The notes beneath the pieces are model-generated. The model had not been told where the DNA came from and did not search any database. It saw only the letters and a program-made list of their open reading frames with translations. A program made the translations under genes and the position numbers. This document shows positions 36,485 through 48,250 of a DNA stretch of 64,000 nt, one piece after another. Within the stretch, counting starts at the first letter, position 1, and every line of letters starts with the position of its first letter. This DNA is from Cannabis sativa (lineage: Eukaryota > Streptophyta > Magnoliopsida > Rosales > Cannabaceae): the NCBI RefSeq assembly GCF_029168945.1, contig NC_083607.1, positions 39,417,257 through 39,481,256 of the forward strand. The letters run 5' to 3'.

Positions 36485-39400
36485 AATTGATTTACTTGCA
36501 AGAAATTTGGACTTTAAAATGATTGTTTGTTTGTTTTTGGATGGTATTATGTTGTATTGAGTGTTATTTGATGATTGATTGATGTTTGTGAATTTTCGTG
36601 AAAAATAATTGTGATTCTGTTTCTGGAATTATTTTTATTGGATAGTATGGAAAAAATTAAGCAAGTTACTTTTTTACAGAACTCAATTTCGATTTAATTT
36701 GAATTAGTTATGATTTTTTGAAGATTCAAAAAAATCGGAGTTGTGCTGAAATTTTCCTGCGATCGCGAAAACTGTCCGTATAGCTCACAATTTTTTCGTT
36801 TTTCTTCGATTTTTCATGTTTTTCTATGGAATTAACTTCCGATTTTTTTGTGTAGTTCTACATTTATACTATTACTATTCCTAATTCAATTCTAATTATC
36901 ATTATGAATTAATTTAATATTTTTTAAATTTATTTCAAGATATTAGTGTAATTTGAATTTGAAAATAGTTAGTATCTATCTTTTTGCTTAATAATCTATC
37001 TTATTTTAAAATTTGATTATATCTTATCTAATTTTTAAATTTAAGGTGAGATTTAAAATATTTTAAATTAAATTTTTTTAAATAAATTGACCTTATTTAA
37101 ATTTAAAATAAGATAACTATAATCATGTAATTTTTAAAGGATGTAAGATATTTTGCTAACTTTTAAATTTTGTTATTTTATTAATTTAAATTACATTTAA
37201 AATCTGAAAAAGATATTCATTTATCTTTTCTAATTTTTTATTTAATTTTTATTTATAAAATAACATTTAAATTTTAAAAGTAGTTAGCAAATTTTGAAAT
37301 GATATTTAGGTTGGTTGAAACCTAATTTTTCAAAATTGTAGGTTTAGTTTTAAATTTAAATTTTAATTTAATTTCGATTTTTTTTATTTCAAATTTTTTT
37401 TAAATTTTCGAAATTTTTTTTAAATTAATTATTTAATATCGAAATTAATTATTTAATTTAAAATTAAATAAATCCTACATCCAACTATCCAGCTAACCTT
37501 GTTGCAGGAGTATGTGTTTTAACTTGTTTGTAAGTTTTCAAAACCTATTATTACTTGATTGCAAATAGGCATGGTTACTTTTTGCCAGATCTAATGATCT
37601 GATGGCTCCCTTGGTCAAGATAATAATTTGTAACAAGTATATTTACAATCTTCTTTCATCTGTGTATGACTTAGCAACATGATAGGACCCATCCAAAGTG
37701 TGCCTGTGTGAGCCTATGTGTTTAATTTTATTATAGATGCATATATGTTGTTGTTGCTAAAATAAATTATCATAGTTCTTGATAGAATTTATTTAGGCCC
37801 ATTTAGTTTTTGGGCCTATTCAATTAATAACAGTTGTTCTTATTAAGGGTAAATTCCTCTCTTTTGGGTCTTGTGTGAGAGTTGGGAGCCATAGTAGTGG
37901 GTACGACATACTGAACCCAGCACCCCCTCACATGAACCACTCCAATTGTGAAGGCCCATTTGCCTGATTTGAATAACTGTACTAGGTTAATTAAACTAGT
38001 TTAACCTAATAAAATTGATTAGCAACATAATTAATTTCATTTATTTTGAAATTAATTTAAGAAAATCAGAGTTTAAAGAATTTTATTCTAAGCTAAACTA
38101 TGTGTATTTTCTTGTATTTAATTAAATATAGAATTATAACCATCTAGATTCTTTCTGGAGCTTAATTTAAATTTTTCATTAAATATTCCTATTTAAGTTG
38201 ATATTTAGTTATCTACAACTAACCAACTTAAATCTGAATATCTCTTGAATTTCAAATTTCAAAATTAAGTTGAGGAATTTTAGGCATTGGTTATTAATAT
38301 TCTTTAGATATTTTTTAAGTTAATATCTTTTCGAATATTAACTTAAAATGGAATATTTTCAAATTAAGTGGTTACAACTTAATTTTTGATATTTAATTAT
38401 ATTTAAATTTGAAAATATTTAAGTTCTAGATTTTTTTCTAATACAACTTAAATTAGATATTTTTTCAAATTTTGTGGAAAAGATACTTAGTCAAATAAGA
38501 TATTTTCTAGATACTTATTTCTAGACTACTTATTATTTCTAATATTAAATAGGAAAATATTATACATTGTGAAATTAATTATTTAAATAATTAATTTTGG
38601 TACAATTTATTTTAAGTATATTTTTCCTAGTATTAAACTAGAGATTAATAATTAAGCCTTCTCTACACTTAATTATTTATTTCTTGAATTAATACATTTA
38701 ATTAATTTGAAAATTAAATATCTAAGTTGATTCTCATCATGATACTTAAATATTTATTTTTCATGACACTTAATTAAATAGAAAATTATTTTTAGTTGAA
38801 ATTTATTTTTTCAACCAAATTTAAATGATTTTTAAAATATATTTTTTTTTATTTTATTAATCAATTTTCGAAAATGCATTTCTTAAATGCTGGAATTTCG
38901 AATTTTATCTTGAAAAATAGATTAAGTTGTAAATTAATTATTTATTTTAATTAATTTTTGGACCAACTTAAATCAATGATTTTTTCATTTATTGATTAAT
39001 TTAAAATAAATTGAATTAAAGTATATTATTAGAAATTTAATTAGTTAGCCGAAGGAAAATCTAGATAGATGATATTTTTGCTTGAAGTATTTTTCTAGTG
39101 TATTTAATTAAATAGAAAATTAATATTTAAGTTGATTTTCATCATCATACTTAAATATTTGAAATTTTTCTTATCTATTTAATTAAATAGGAAAATTATA
39201 TTTTTTGTTGTAAATTAATTTTATTAATTAATTTTGGGCAAACATTAAATTAGAATAATTTTTCCAGGATTAATTTTTTATTTTAACATGCATTTTCGAA
39301 AATTGCATTCTTAAATACTTTAATTTTTCGAAATGCAATATGAATTTATAGAAAATAAAATTTGAGTTGTAAATTAATTTAAATTAATTTTGTAACAACT

Positions 39401-39620
39401 TAAATTGAATATTTTTCTAAATATTTATTGGAAATTATTACTAAGATGGAAATAATTCATGTTATTTTCTTATCCATCTAAGTAAAATTTATAAATATTA
39501 AATTAAAATTTATATTTAGAATTTTTCATTCTAAATTGGAAATTTTAATTAAATATATATTTAAAATAAATAGAATAAATAAAGAGAATCAAAGAAAATA
39601 CAACTCCTTTTAAATAATGA
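36485..39620 (+). other. AT-rich non-coding leader of element A
   Basis: About 3.1 kb, strongly AT-rich, no supported frame. The conserved hairpin TGTGAG...CTCACA lies at 37874-37932, within a GC-richer block (37850-37965). Otherwise I see only AT runs. Confidence 0.7.
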
Positions 39621-40560
39621 GCTTTATTATTAAGATATTCGATCTCCATTGTGGGTTTTACACCGCGTTTGTTTTAGTGAGTAATCCTCCCTAATGGAGG
39701 AACGTTCATTAGCAATTTTGCACCGTTTAATCTCGAATGATAAGTAGTTTGTAAGTGTTTTGTATGGTATGGATCACCCTAATGGTGGCGACCATACTTG
39801 ACTTGCAAATTGTGAAACAATGGTGGAAGCTCATAAGATAGAATTGCCTTGACTCTCGCCTAAACGGGACAACGCTGAATTCCAATCTTGATCGAATAAA
39901 AGGTTGCTAGAATGTTTAACATTTTAGATGAGCTGACAACTCTATTCAATGGATGGTAGCTATGACTCTCGCCTAAACGGGACACTGATATCAGTTTGTT
40001 GAAAACCTTGGAAATTATTTAGGATTGTATGTTTTAGTATTTTCACTTGTCATTCCTACTTGCTATATGCTTATAATTTCTGAATTGTGTATGAATTTAT
40101 ATTGAACCATGTTATTTTCTGTTATTAAGTTGTAGTTTAATTTCGAATCTTCATTGTTGGTCTAACTTGGCTTGTTTATCTAATGAGATAAATCCCTAGT
40201 GGATTTTCACCATTAGACATACATAATAGTGTTAGATCTTGAAAGATAAATATTGTATATGCGACATCTAGCTGTTCATCAATTGATGACACCTTAGACT
40301 AGTATTTTTACGATATGAAACAAGAAGATTGTATAAATAAGATTACTTTGACTTTCGCTAATCGAAGCATCGTTGGATTCTTATTTTAAACGAAATTATC
40401 CTAATTCCTCTTAGCTTATTCATTTCGAATTAGCTCAATAATATATCATTGGATGAATGGTCTATAAATCATTTCATGTCATTATATTTTCTCTTAAGAA
40501 ATTAAATGACGCATATGATTATAATCCCGAAATTCTATTCCCAATTGATATAAATCCTCA
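39620..40560 (+). other. Stem-loop-rich region of element A (copy 2)
   Basis: Stem-loops: TCCTCC-CTAAT-GGAGGA at 39685-39701; TCACC-CTAAT-GGTGG (one U-G pair) at 39774-39788; TCTCG-CCTAAA-CGGGA at 39854-39869 and 39967-39982; AAATCC-CTAGT-GGATTT at 40190-40206; TCATCAATTGATGA at 40276-40289; TTTCG-CTAAT-CGAAG at 40353-40367. No coding frame. The first and second halves are diverged copies of each other. Confidence 0.7.
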
Positions 40561-40799
40561 ATCTTAGAAATCTCCTACTTGTATGGGAAAATCTGACTTA
40601 GAGTTTGTATTAGTAGTGCTGGTCCAAGATAGAATTACTCATTATATTTGGTATAAATTTAAGTCTTTGACTTTAATTTTAGATTACCAATAGAAATTTT
40701 CTTATATTTCTAATTCCAGAATACAATACAGTTACACTTTCTCAAGTGTTTAATATCCATCTTATATTAATGGATTAAAACTATATGGCATATGAGTTA

Positions 40800-42790
40800 G
40801 GTATTCTGTGACCAGGATCCACTTGCAGTATTCTATGAACTCGTTGATGTAACTATACCTAAGTCATCAAAAGACATTACCACATTTTTTTTAATCTATG
40901 GCATTTGTATCTTGTTCGTAGTGGATTTGACAAGATCAATCTCTGCAAAGAGTTAATATGCATATATCCACTGAAAGTAGTTCATCACATTCGCAGATGG
41001 ATGTACATTCAGGGGGTGGATATAAGTTTTTCGTTGTATTCTTAAAACGATAACTCTAGATTATACCTTTTAGCAAGAAATTTGAAATGTTTAAATATTT
41101 CATTAATTTCTAGCAATGGTTAAAACCATTAAGGTAAGTGGTTAAAGATCTTGCGAACTGATAGGGGTGGAGAAATAGTTAGTAGATATGCAGTTCAAAG
41201 ATCATTAAATTGATTTTTGAATTATATCCAAACTTACCTCCCCAGAAATTTCGAGTTGCATGTTGATGATTAGTTACTAGTCGTTGCCTAATTCCTTCTA
41301 TGGTAATACAATTTCAGAATGATGTAATGGTTGTATACTTAATGTAAATCATTACTAGATTCATGGATGACCTAATCAAAATCTTAAGAAAAGCTAGAAC
41401 TATTAACCATGGTTTGTTAGCTGTTCTAAGTGATTAGGGGTGGACCATCCCATAGTCAATAGATAAGAAAGTGTTTGTTCAAACAAATACTACTTTTCTA
41501 AGATAATGACTAAGTCTGAAAACAAGTAGCAAATAAAGGAGATATTTTTCTTGATTCCAAAAGTGTTCTATCATCTTATTTGACATATGATGATCCCACT
41601 GCCTCTGTTGTCTTGTCACAACCAAAGAGGTTAATACCATTTTCTTAGACATAATTCACGGTACCTTCTCGTAGTGGGAGAGTTTCTAGGAACTCACCTT
41701 CTTATGACTTGGGAGACACTAGTGATTAAAATCCATTGTGAGTTTAAACAAGTAATGGATTGTCAAGATAAGAAACTAAGAAGAAAGCCAATAGAACTAT
41801 GGTTTAATTCATTCACATGGAGTAACCTAAAGTTTTCTATTACAAGGACATAAAAGGAAATTTTAGTTAATAAGTCTATTCTATGGACTTAACAAACTTC
41901 CTGTTCCTAGTATTATAGGTTTGAGTTTATCTAAACCTATGGCTAGTGGTATACCTGGTAATTACTTACTCTAATGCAAGCAACTTACTTTAGTAAGATG
42001 CTGAAGCATTTTCTTTCTAATGGCAATCTATAGAAGCTTCACAACTTCTTAGACATAGATTTTATTTATCTAAGGAAAAGTCTCAACTATTCCAGAAAAG
42101 ATAAAGCCATGAAAGAATTTCTTATATCAACAGTGAGAGGTCTTAGATATGCTTTTGCATGCCTTAGACCGTACACTGCTGTTGAGTGGGAGTAATGAGT
42201 AGGTATCAGATTAATCCAGGAGAAGAACATTGGAAGACAATCAAGTAAATCTTAAGATTAAGAAGATGAACTATATGTTAGTCTATAAGGGTGTGTTTAA
42301 AACTCTTAGACTACACCATATCAGATTTCAAAATTTGCCTTTGTGCTAGTAAATCTTTCTGATAAGATGGTGGTTACTCTGGGGGTGGAATAGTGATTTT
42401 GGAGAAGTGTAAAAATCTATCTGAAGTCTCTAGGTCTACCAGAGAGGGACTGAATGTTAAAGTTGTAGGAAAGGTACTTATTCAGTCTAAGGAAAGTTCT
42501 ATACATCTTTGGCACCATTCCAAATTGCCTTAAACTACTAGTGTTAATTTCCTGATTAACCAAAAGTAGTTGCCAAAGGTATAGAATCCAATATCCCAAG
42601 AGAGTAAGACATATAGAGAGGAATTTCACATTATCAATGATTTGGTGATTAAAGGAAGAGTAATGGTGGAGAAAAGGTTGTGTTTAATTCAACCTTTCAG
42701 ATCCTATTACGAGGAGTTTACTACTACTACACTTGATTTGTATATCAAGGTGTTGAGATTATTTGAAACGCACTTTTTGTTTTATATTAG
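40800..42790 (+). pseudogene. Fossil copia pol in element A
   Basis: Degraded integrase, RT and RNase H in the usual copia order. KILRTDRGGE (integrase second Asp region) is at 41145-41174. RYQINPGEEHW is at 42201-42233 and LVYKG-like text follows. RNase H traces FWRSVK (about 42393) and VRHIERNF (about 42605-42628) come next. Reading needs many frame changes. The antisense frame at 42417-42629 mirrors one in the minus-strand copy and is a by-product of DNA similarity. Confidence 0.75.
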
Positions 42791-42791
42791 T

Positions 42792-42804
42792 GCAAGTGGG
42801 AGTT
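42792..42804 (+). other. Polypurine tract of element A
   Basis: CAAGTGGGAGTTT before TGTTGGG; the same sequence precedes the 3' LTR of element B and, reversed, follows 13100. Confidence 0.7.
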
Positions 42805-44568
42805 TGTTGGGTTTTATGCCCTAAATAAAACTCATTTCAATATAATCAGATTTACTTATTAATATAGATCAGAAATAACATTTAATGTTGCATGGTTCAC
42901 ATGATTTATTTCATGATTATATGTACATAATGTATAAATTCATCTGAAACCCTTTTCACATACTTGATCCTGTTTATTGTGTCGTCAACACATTGGAAAG
43001 TAAACATGACTATGTGAATAAAGTTTCCTAGATTTATCAGACATAGGGTTTTACTGATATGATAATCTACAATAGAGTTTACTTGCATTTGGAGAAATGC
43101 TATGTTCTTTCCAGAGCATTGGTTAAAGTAATGCTCAGGTTGGATGCATGGAGTATGCATCGGAAGGGACCGATATTGAACTTTGACTTAGATTTATTAA
43201 ACTTACCGTAATATCTATTCAAGTCAATATCGCCTAGTTGATCCTAGATCAAATGATCTTAATCATGATATGATTAGGCTCAATCTTGAAAGGCTATTCG
43301 TGTTCTTTGATTTGTTAGTTAAGCCTACTTTTAGGTCAGGATGATACGTACATTTTGGGAACACGGTAGTGCAATTGAGTGGGAGTGCTATCATAAACAT
43401 GGAATCTATAGCTTCTATCTGGCGAATAGTAAGCAAAGGATGATCTCCTTCGAGCTTGACCAAACGAACATAAATGGTGGAGTACTCATTTCACATAAGC
43501 TGAAATATCATTTATACGGGGTCAAGTGTTTTATGGAATAAATACATTGTAGGGTGTAACGGTAATTTAATCCCTTTACAGTGTAGATCATTCATATAGA
43601 GGATCATTGATCAAATTAGGATTATAACAATGGATAACTAATGATGTGTCTATATGGTGGAACATATAGAGCATTCTATATAACTGAGAGTGCAATTCTA
43701 AGTTCTATGCGTGGATTCAACGAAGAATTAATAAGTTAGTGAATTTTAGTGCTAAATTCTTGATCTACTTATTGGAAGCTCGGTTATATAGACCCATGGT
43801 CCCCGCACTAGTTGAGATAATATTGCTTGTAAGACTCATGTAATTGGTTTTGATTAAGCAATTATAATTCTCAAATTAGACTATGTCTATTTGTGAATTT
43901 TTCACTAAGTTAGGGCGAAATTGTAAAGAAAGAGTTTTAGAGGCATATTTGTTAATTATGATACTTTGTATGGTTCAATTAATAAATATGATAAATGACA
44001 ATATTATTTAATAATTATTTATAGTTATTAAATAGTTAGAATTGGCATTTAAATGGTTGAATTAGAAAATTGGCGTTTTTGAGAAAATCAGATGCAGAAA
44101 AGCTAAAACTGCAAAATTGCAAAAAGTGAGGCCCAAATCCACTAGTATAGGGCCAGCCACTTTTGTAGGCAATTTAAACTGATATTTTCATTATTTTAAT
44201 GCCAAATAATTCAAACCTAACCCTAGTGGAATTTCGAAATTCTTAGTGTATGAGTAGTGCCCACACACAGCAAGTGATACCTCAATCATAGTGAGGAAGA
44301 TCGTGAAGAAAGACATTCAGCAAAGGAGTTTCAGCATCAAAGATTCAGAGAAAGAGATCCAGGTTGAGATATTGATAATGCTCTGCTACAGAAAGGAATC
44401 AAGGGCTAGATATCTGAACGGAAGGAGTCATTATATTCCGCTGCACCCAATGTAAGGTTTCCTAAACTTTATATGTGTTTATTTCATCGTTTTAGAAAGT
44501 TCATATTTAGGGTGTTAATAAACATACTTGTGAGTAGATCTAAGATCCTGGTAAAATAATTTCCAACA
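42805..44568 (+). mobile_element. 3' LTR of element A with 130-bp deletion
   Basis: 1764 bp. Compared with the 5' LTR it lacks exactly 130 bp, equivalent to 35999-36128; the break is at a GAAT repeat (35995-35998 and 36125-36128 in the 5' copy; join near 44229). The deletion removes the TATA box and the start of the transcript. Confidence 0.9.
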
Positions 44569-45862
44569 AGGTATTCTTACACCTTGGATAAGTGTTATGT
44601 CCTTTCCAGGGCATTGGTAAAGTTTACCAGTATCAGATGTATGGAGTATAATATCAAAATTTACCGTAATATCTATTAAATTCAATATCACCTGTTGATC
44701 CTAGATCAAATGATCTTAATCCTGATATGGTTAGGTTCGATCTCAAGAGTATTATACATGTTCTTTGATTTGTTAGTTAAGCCTACTTTTGGGTCAGGGT
44801 GATACGTACATTTTGGGAACATGATAGTATAATTGAGTGGGAGCGCTAACATAAATATGGAGTCTATAACTTCTATAGGAATTCAGAAGTGAAACGATGA
44901 TATCCTTCGAGCTTGGCTAAACAGAGACAAATGGTGGAGATCTCATTTCACTTCGCTGAAATATCATTTATACGGAGCTAAGTGTTTTAAGGATGAAATA
45001 CATTGAAGGTGTAACGGTAATTTAGTGCCTATTCAATGTAGATCATCTATTAGAGGGTCATTGATCAAATTAGGATTATAACAATGGATAACTAATAGCG
45101 TATCTATATCGTGGAACATATAGAGTGTTCTATATGACTGAGAGTGCAATTCCAAGTTCTAAGTGTGGATTCAATAAAGAATTAATAAGTTAGGGAATTT
45201 ACTTGGTAAATTCGGTTCGACTTATTGGAAGCTCGGTTATATAGGCCCGTGATCCCCATACTAGTTGAGACCATACTCCTTGTAAGACTCAGTTAATTGA
45301 TTTGAATTAATCAATTATAATTCTAAAGTTAGACTATGTCTAGTTTATGAATTTTCACTAAGCAAGGGCAAAATTGTAAAGAAAAGAGATTTTAGATTTA
45401 TTTATTAATTAGGAGACTTTATATGTCTAAATTAATAAATATATTAAATGACAATATTATTTAATAATTAATTTTTAGTTATTAAATAATTAGAATTGGC
45501 ATTTAAATGGTTAAATTAGAAAATTGGCATTTTTGAGAAAATGGGATTGAAAAATGACAAAATGGCAAAATTGGAAAGCGAGGCCCATTATCCATATCTT
45601 GGCCAGCCACTATGCAAGTATTTTACCATTTATATTTTCATTATTTTAATGTCATACAATTCTAACCTAACCTAGATGGCTTTCTATAAGTAGAAAGTGA
45701 TGGCTTCAGGAAACTAAGGACTTGCATCTTATTCTTTTTCAGAGAAAACCTTAGCCTCCAAGCCCCCACTCTTCTTCTCTTTTCTTCTCTTCAATTTCGA
45801 ACCTTGAGTGATAGAGTAGTGCCCACACACATCAAGTGGTATCTCAATCATAGTCTGGAAGA
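44569..45862 (+). mobile_element. Host Angela-like solo LTR, middle segment
   Basis: Lies between the two inserted elements; starts with AGGTA (TSD of element A) and ends with GAAGA (45858-45862, TSD of element B). It continues at 55878. Confidence 0.9.
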
Positions 45863-47778
45863 TGTTGGGTTTTATGCCCTAAATAAAACTCATTTCATAT
45901 AATCAGATTTACTTATTAATAAAGATCAGAAATAACATTTTATGTTGCATGGTTCACATGATTTATTTCATGATTATATGTATATAATGTATGAATTCCT
46001 TTTAAGTCCAGAACATATGAGTTTGTTAAAGATTATAGTGTTGTCGGCACAGTGGAATATAATCTTTATTATATGTTCAAAAGTTTATTCCCTGATTTGT
46101 CAGAACACTGGATTTAGACTGACATGGTATAATCAGCGATAGGTATTCTTACACCTTGGAAAAGTGTTATGTCCTTTCCAGGACATTTGCAAAGTTTACC
46201 AGTATCGGATGTATGGAGTATACATCGAAGGGGCCGATATTGAACTTTGATTAGATATGTTAAAATTTACCGTAATATCTATTCAATTCAATATCACCTG
46301 TTGATCCTAGATCACATGATCGAAATCCTGATATGGTTAGGCTCAATTTCAAGAGTGTTACTCGTGTTCTTTGATTTGTTAGTTAAGCCTAGTTTTGTAT
46401 CAGGGTGATACGTACATTTTGGGAACACGGTAATGCAATTGAGTGGGAGCGCTAACATAAATATGGAATCTATAGCTTCTATTTGGCAAATAGAAGTAAA
46501 GGATGATTTCCTTCGAGCTTAACCAAACGAAGATAAATGGTGGAGATCTCATTTCACTTAGGTGAAATATCATTTATACAGGGTTAAGTGTTTTAAGGAT
46601 AAAATACATTGTAGGGTGTGACGGTAATTTAATCCCCGTACGGGTAAATCATCTATATAGAGGATCATTGATCACATTAGGGTTATAACAATGGATAACT
46701 AATGACGTGTCTATATCGTGGAACATATAGAGCGTTTCTATATGACTGAGAGTGCAATTCCAAGTTCTAAGTGTGGATTCAATGAGGAATTAATAAGTTA
46801 GGGAATTTACTTGGTAAATTCGGTTCGACTTATTGGAAGCTCGGTTATATAGACCCATGGTCCCCATACTAGTAGAGACCATACTGCTTGTAAGACTCAA
46901 TTAATTGATTTTAATTAATTAATTATAATTCTAAAAGTTAGACTATGTCTACTTTATGAATTCTCACAGTTTAAGGATGAAATCGTAAAGAAAAGGGTTT
47001 CTAGGTTTAATTATTAATTAAGAGACTTTGTATGTCTAATTAATATTTATTTTAAATGACAATATTATTTAATAATCTATTTTAGTTATTAAATAATTAG
47101 TTTTGGCATTTAAATGATTAGAATTGGAAAAATGGCATTTTTGGAGAAATTGAAATAAAATTGAGGAAACTGCAAAATCCAAGTGAGGCCCATATCACCC
47201 TATGGCCGGCACCTCTTTGTGTGTTTCCCAATTATTATTTTCAATTTTAATTACCATGTAATTTCTAATCAAAGCCTAGCAAAAATAGGAAAGTGGTTGA
47301 TCACACTAAATAATGCAGTTAATTGATTACACAGTAAAAGAGGAAACTGTTTTATTTGTAAAGTTGTGCTCTCCCTTCTCCCTATATAAAGCAACCTTTG
47401 TGTCTCTTCTCTTGCATGCATGAAGCCATAAGCCACGAAATTCAAGAGAGAAAAAGAGAGAAAAATTCGAAATCCTTGTGAGATGAGTAGTGCCCACACA
47501 CATCAAGTGGTATCTCAATCATAGTATGTAAGACTATGGAAAATCTGCATCAAAGAAGGAGAAAAGAAAATTCAGGTTCAGATCTTGGTGATGCTCTGCT
47601 ACAGAAAGGAATCAAGGGCTAGAGATCTGAACGGAAGGAGTCATATTATTTCGCTGCACCCACTGTAAGGTTTTCTAACTTTATATGTGTTTATTTTCAT
47701 TGTTTTAGAATTCATATTAGGTTGTTAATCCAACATACTTGTTAGTAAATCTAGATCCTGGTAAAATAATTTCCAACA
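45863..47778 (+). mobile_element. 5' LTR of Angela-like element B
   Basis: 1916 bp, TGTTGGG to CCAACA. TATA box TATATAAA at 47383-47390. The frames at 47269-47518 recur in the 3' LTR (55368-55617) only because the LTRs are copies. Confidence 0.93.
47383..47390 (+). promoter_or_regulatory. TATA box of 5' LTR, element B
   Basis: TATATAAA in CCCTATATAAAGCAACC; the same site is in the 3' LTR at 55482-55489. It differs from the CTATAAATAG of the other subfamilies. Confidence 0.5.
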
Positions 47779-47797
47779 ACTGGCACCAGAGCCATGG
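47779..47797 (+). other. PBS of Angela-like element B
   Basis: ACTGGCACCAGAGCCATGG, two differences from TGGTATCAGAGCC. Confidence 0.65.
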
Positions 47798-48054
47798 TAA
47801 TGATTTACTTTCATGTAATATGAATTAAAACGATGATTGATATGTTCTGTGTTGATTTGGATGGTTTCATGTGGTTTATGTGTTAATTGATGATTGTTGA
47901 TGTTGTACAGTTTCGTTTTCCATGAAAAATATTTTTTCAATTTTTGAAAATATTTTATTTGGATTCCTTGTGAAAAATTAAGCAATTTTTTTTACGGAAC
48001 TCAATTCCGATAAAAATTGAGAAAGTTATGAATTTTTGAATTTTGGATGCCATG

Positions 48055-48250
48055 GCTGTCGAGTGGGTGCATCGAGTGCACCAGGCACTCGGACGAGCCA
48101 GGCACGCGCGCGCCCATCACCCTGCAGCTGACCGAGGATTCTCGGTCAGGCACCCTGCAGGCGTCGAGAATTCTCGGCAGTTCCCCCCCATCCGCGCGCG
48201 CATGAAGGCTGTGTGCAGCCTGTTACACGCCCAATTCTGGGCAGTTTCCC
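48055..48250 (+). other. GC-rich hairpin island in element B
   Basis: A GC-rich block in an AT-rich leader. It holds GAGTGC/GCACTC (48074-48090), a 9-bp stem CTGACCGAG-GATT-CTCGGTCAG (48128-48149), the palindrome CGAGAATTCTCG (48165-48176), a CACCCTGCAG direct repeat (48118-48127, 48151-48160) and GCGCGCGC runs. The minus-strand sister passes straight from GGCTGTCGAGTGGGTGCATC to the following AATTGCGAATTTTG-like text (near 18900-18945), so most of the island is extra here. A 100-codon frame (48043-48345) crosses it without a recognisable domain. Confidence 0.75.

Larger units (their letters stand above)
34571..44568 (+). mobile_element. Complete Angela/BARE-like copia element A (non-autonomous, 9998 bp)
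   Basis: 5' LTR 34571-36464, internal 36465-42804, 3' LTR 42805-44568, flanked by AGGTA at 34566-34570 and 44569-44573. The 5' end reads TGTCGGG instead of TGTTGGG. No intact ORF: pol is a fossil in the last 2 kb and gag/protease are not recognisable. By eye the two LTRs differ at roughly 25 positions plus one 130-bp deletion in the 3' LTR. If ever mobile in this state it needed proteins from a relative. Confidence 0.92.
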
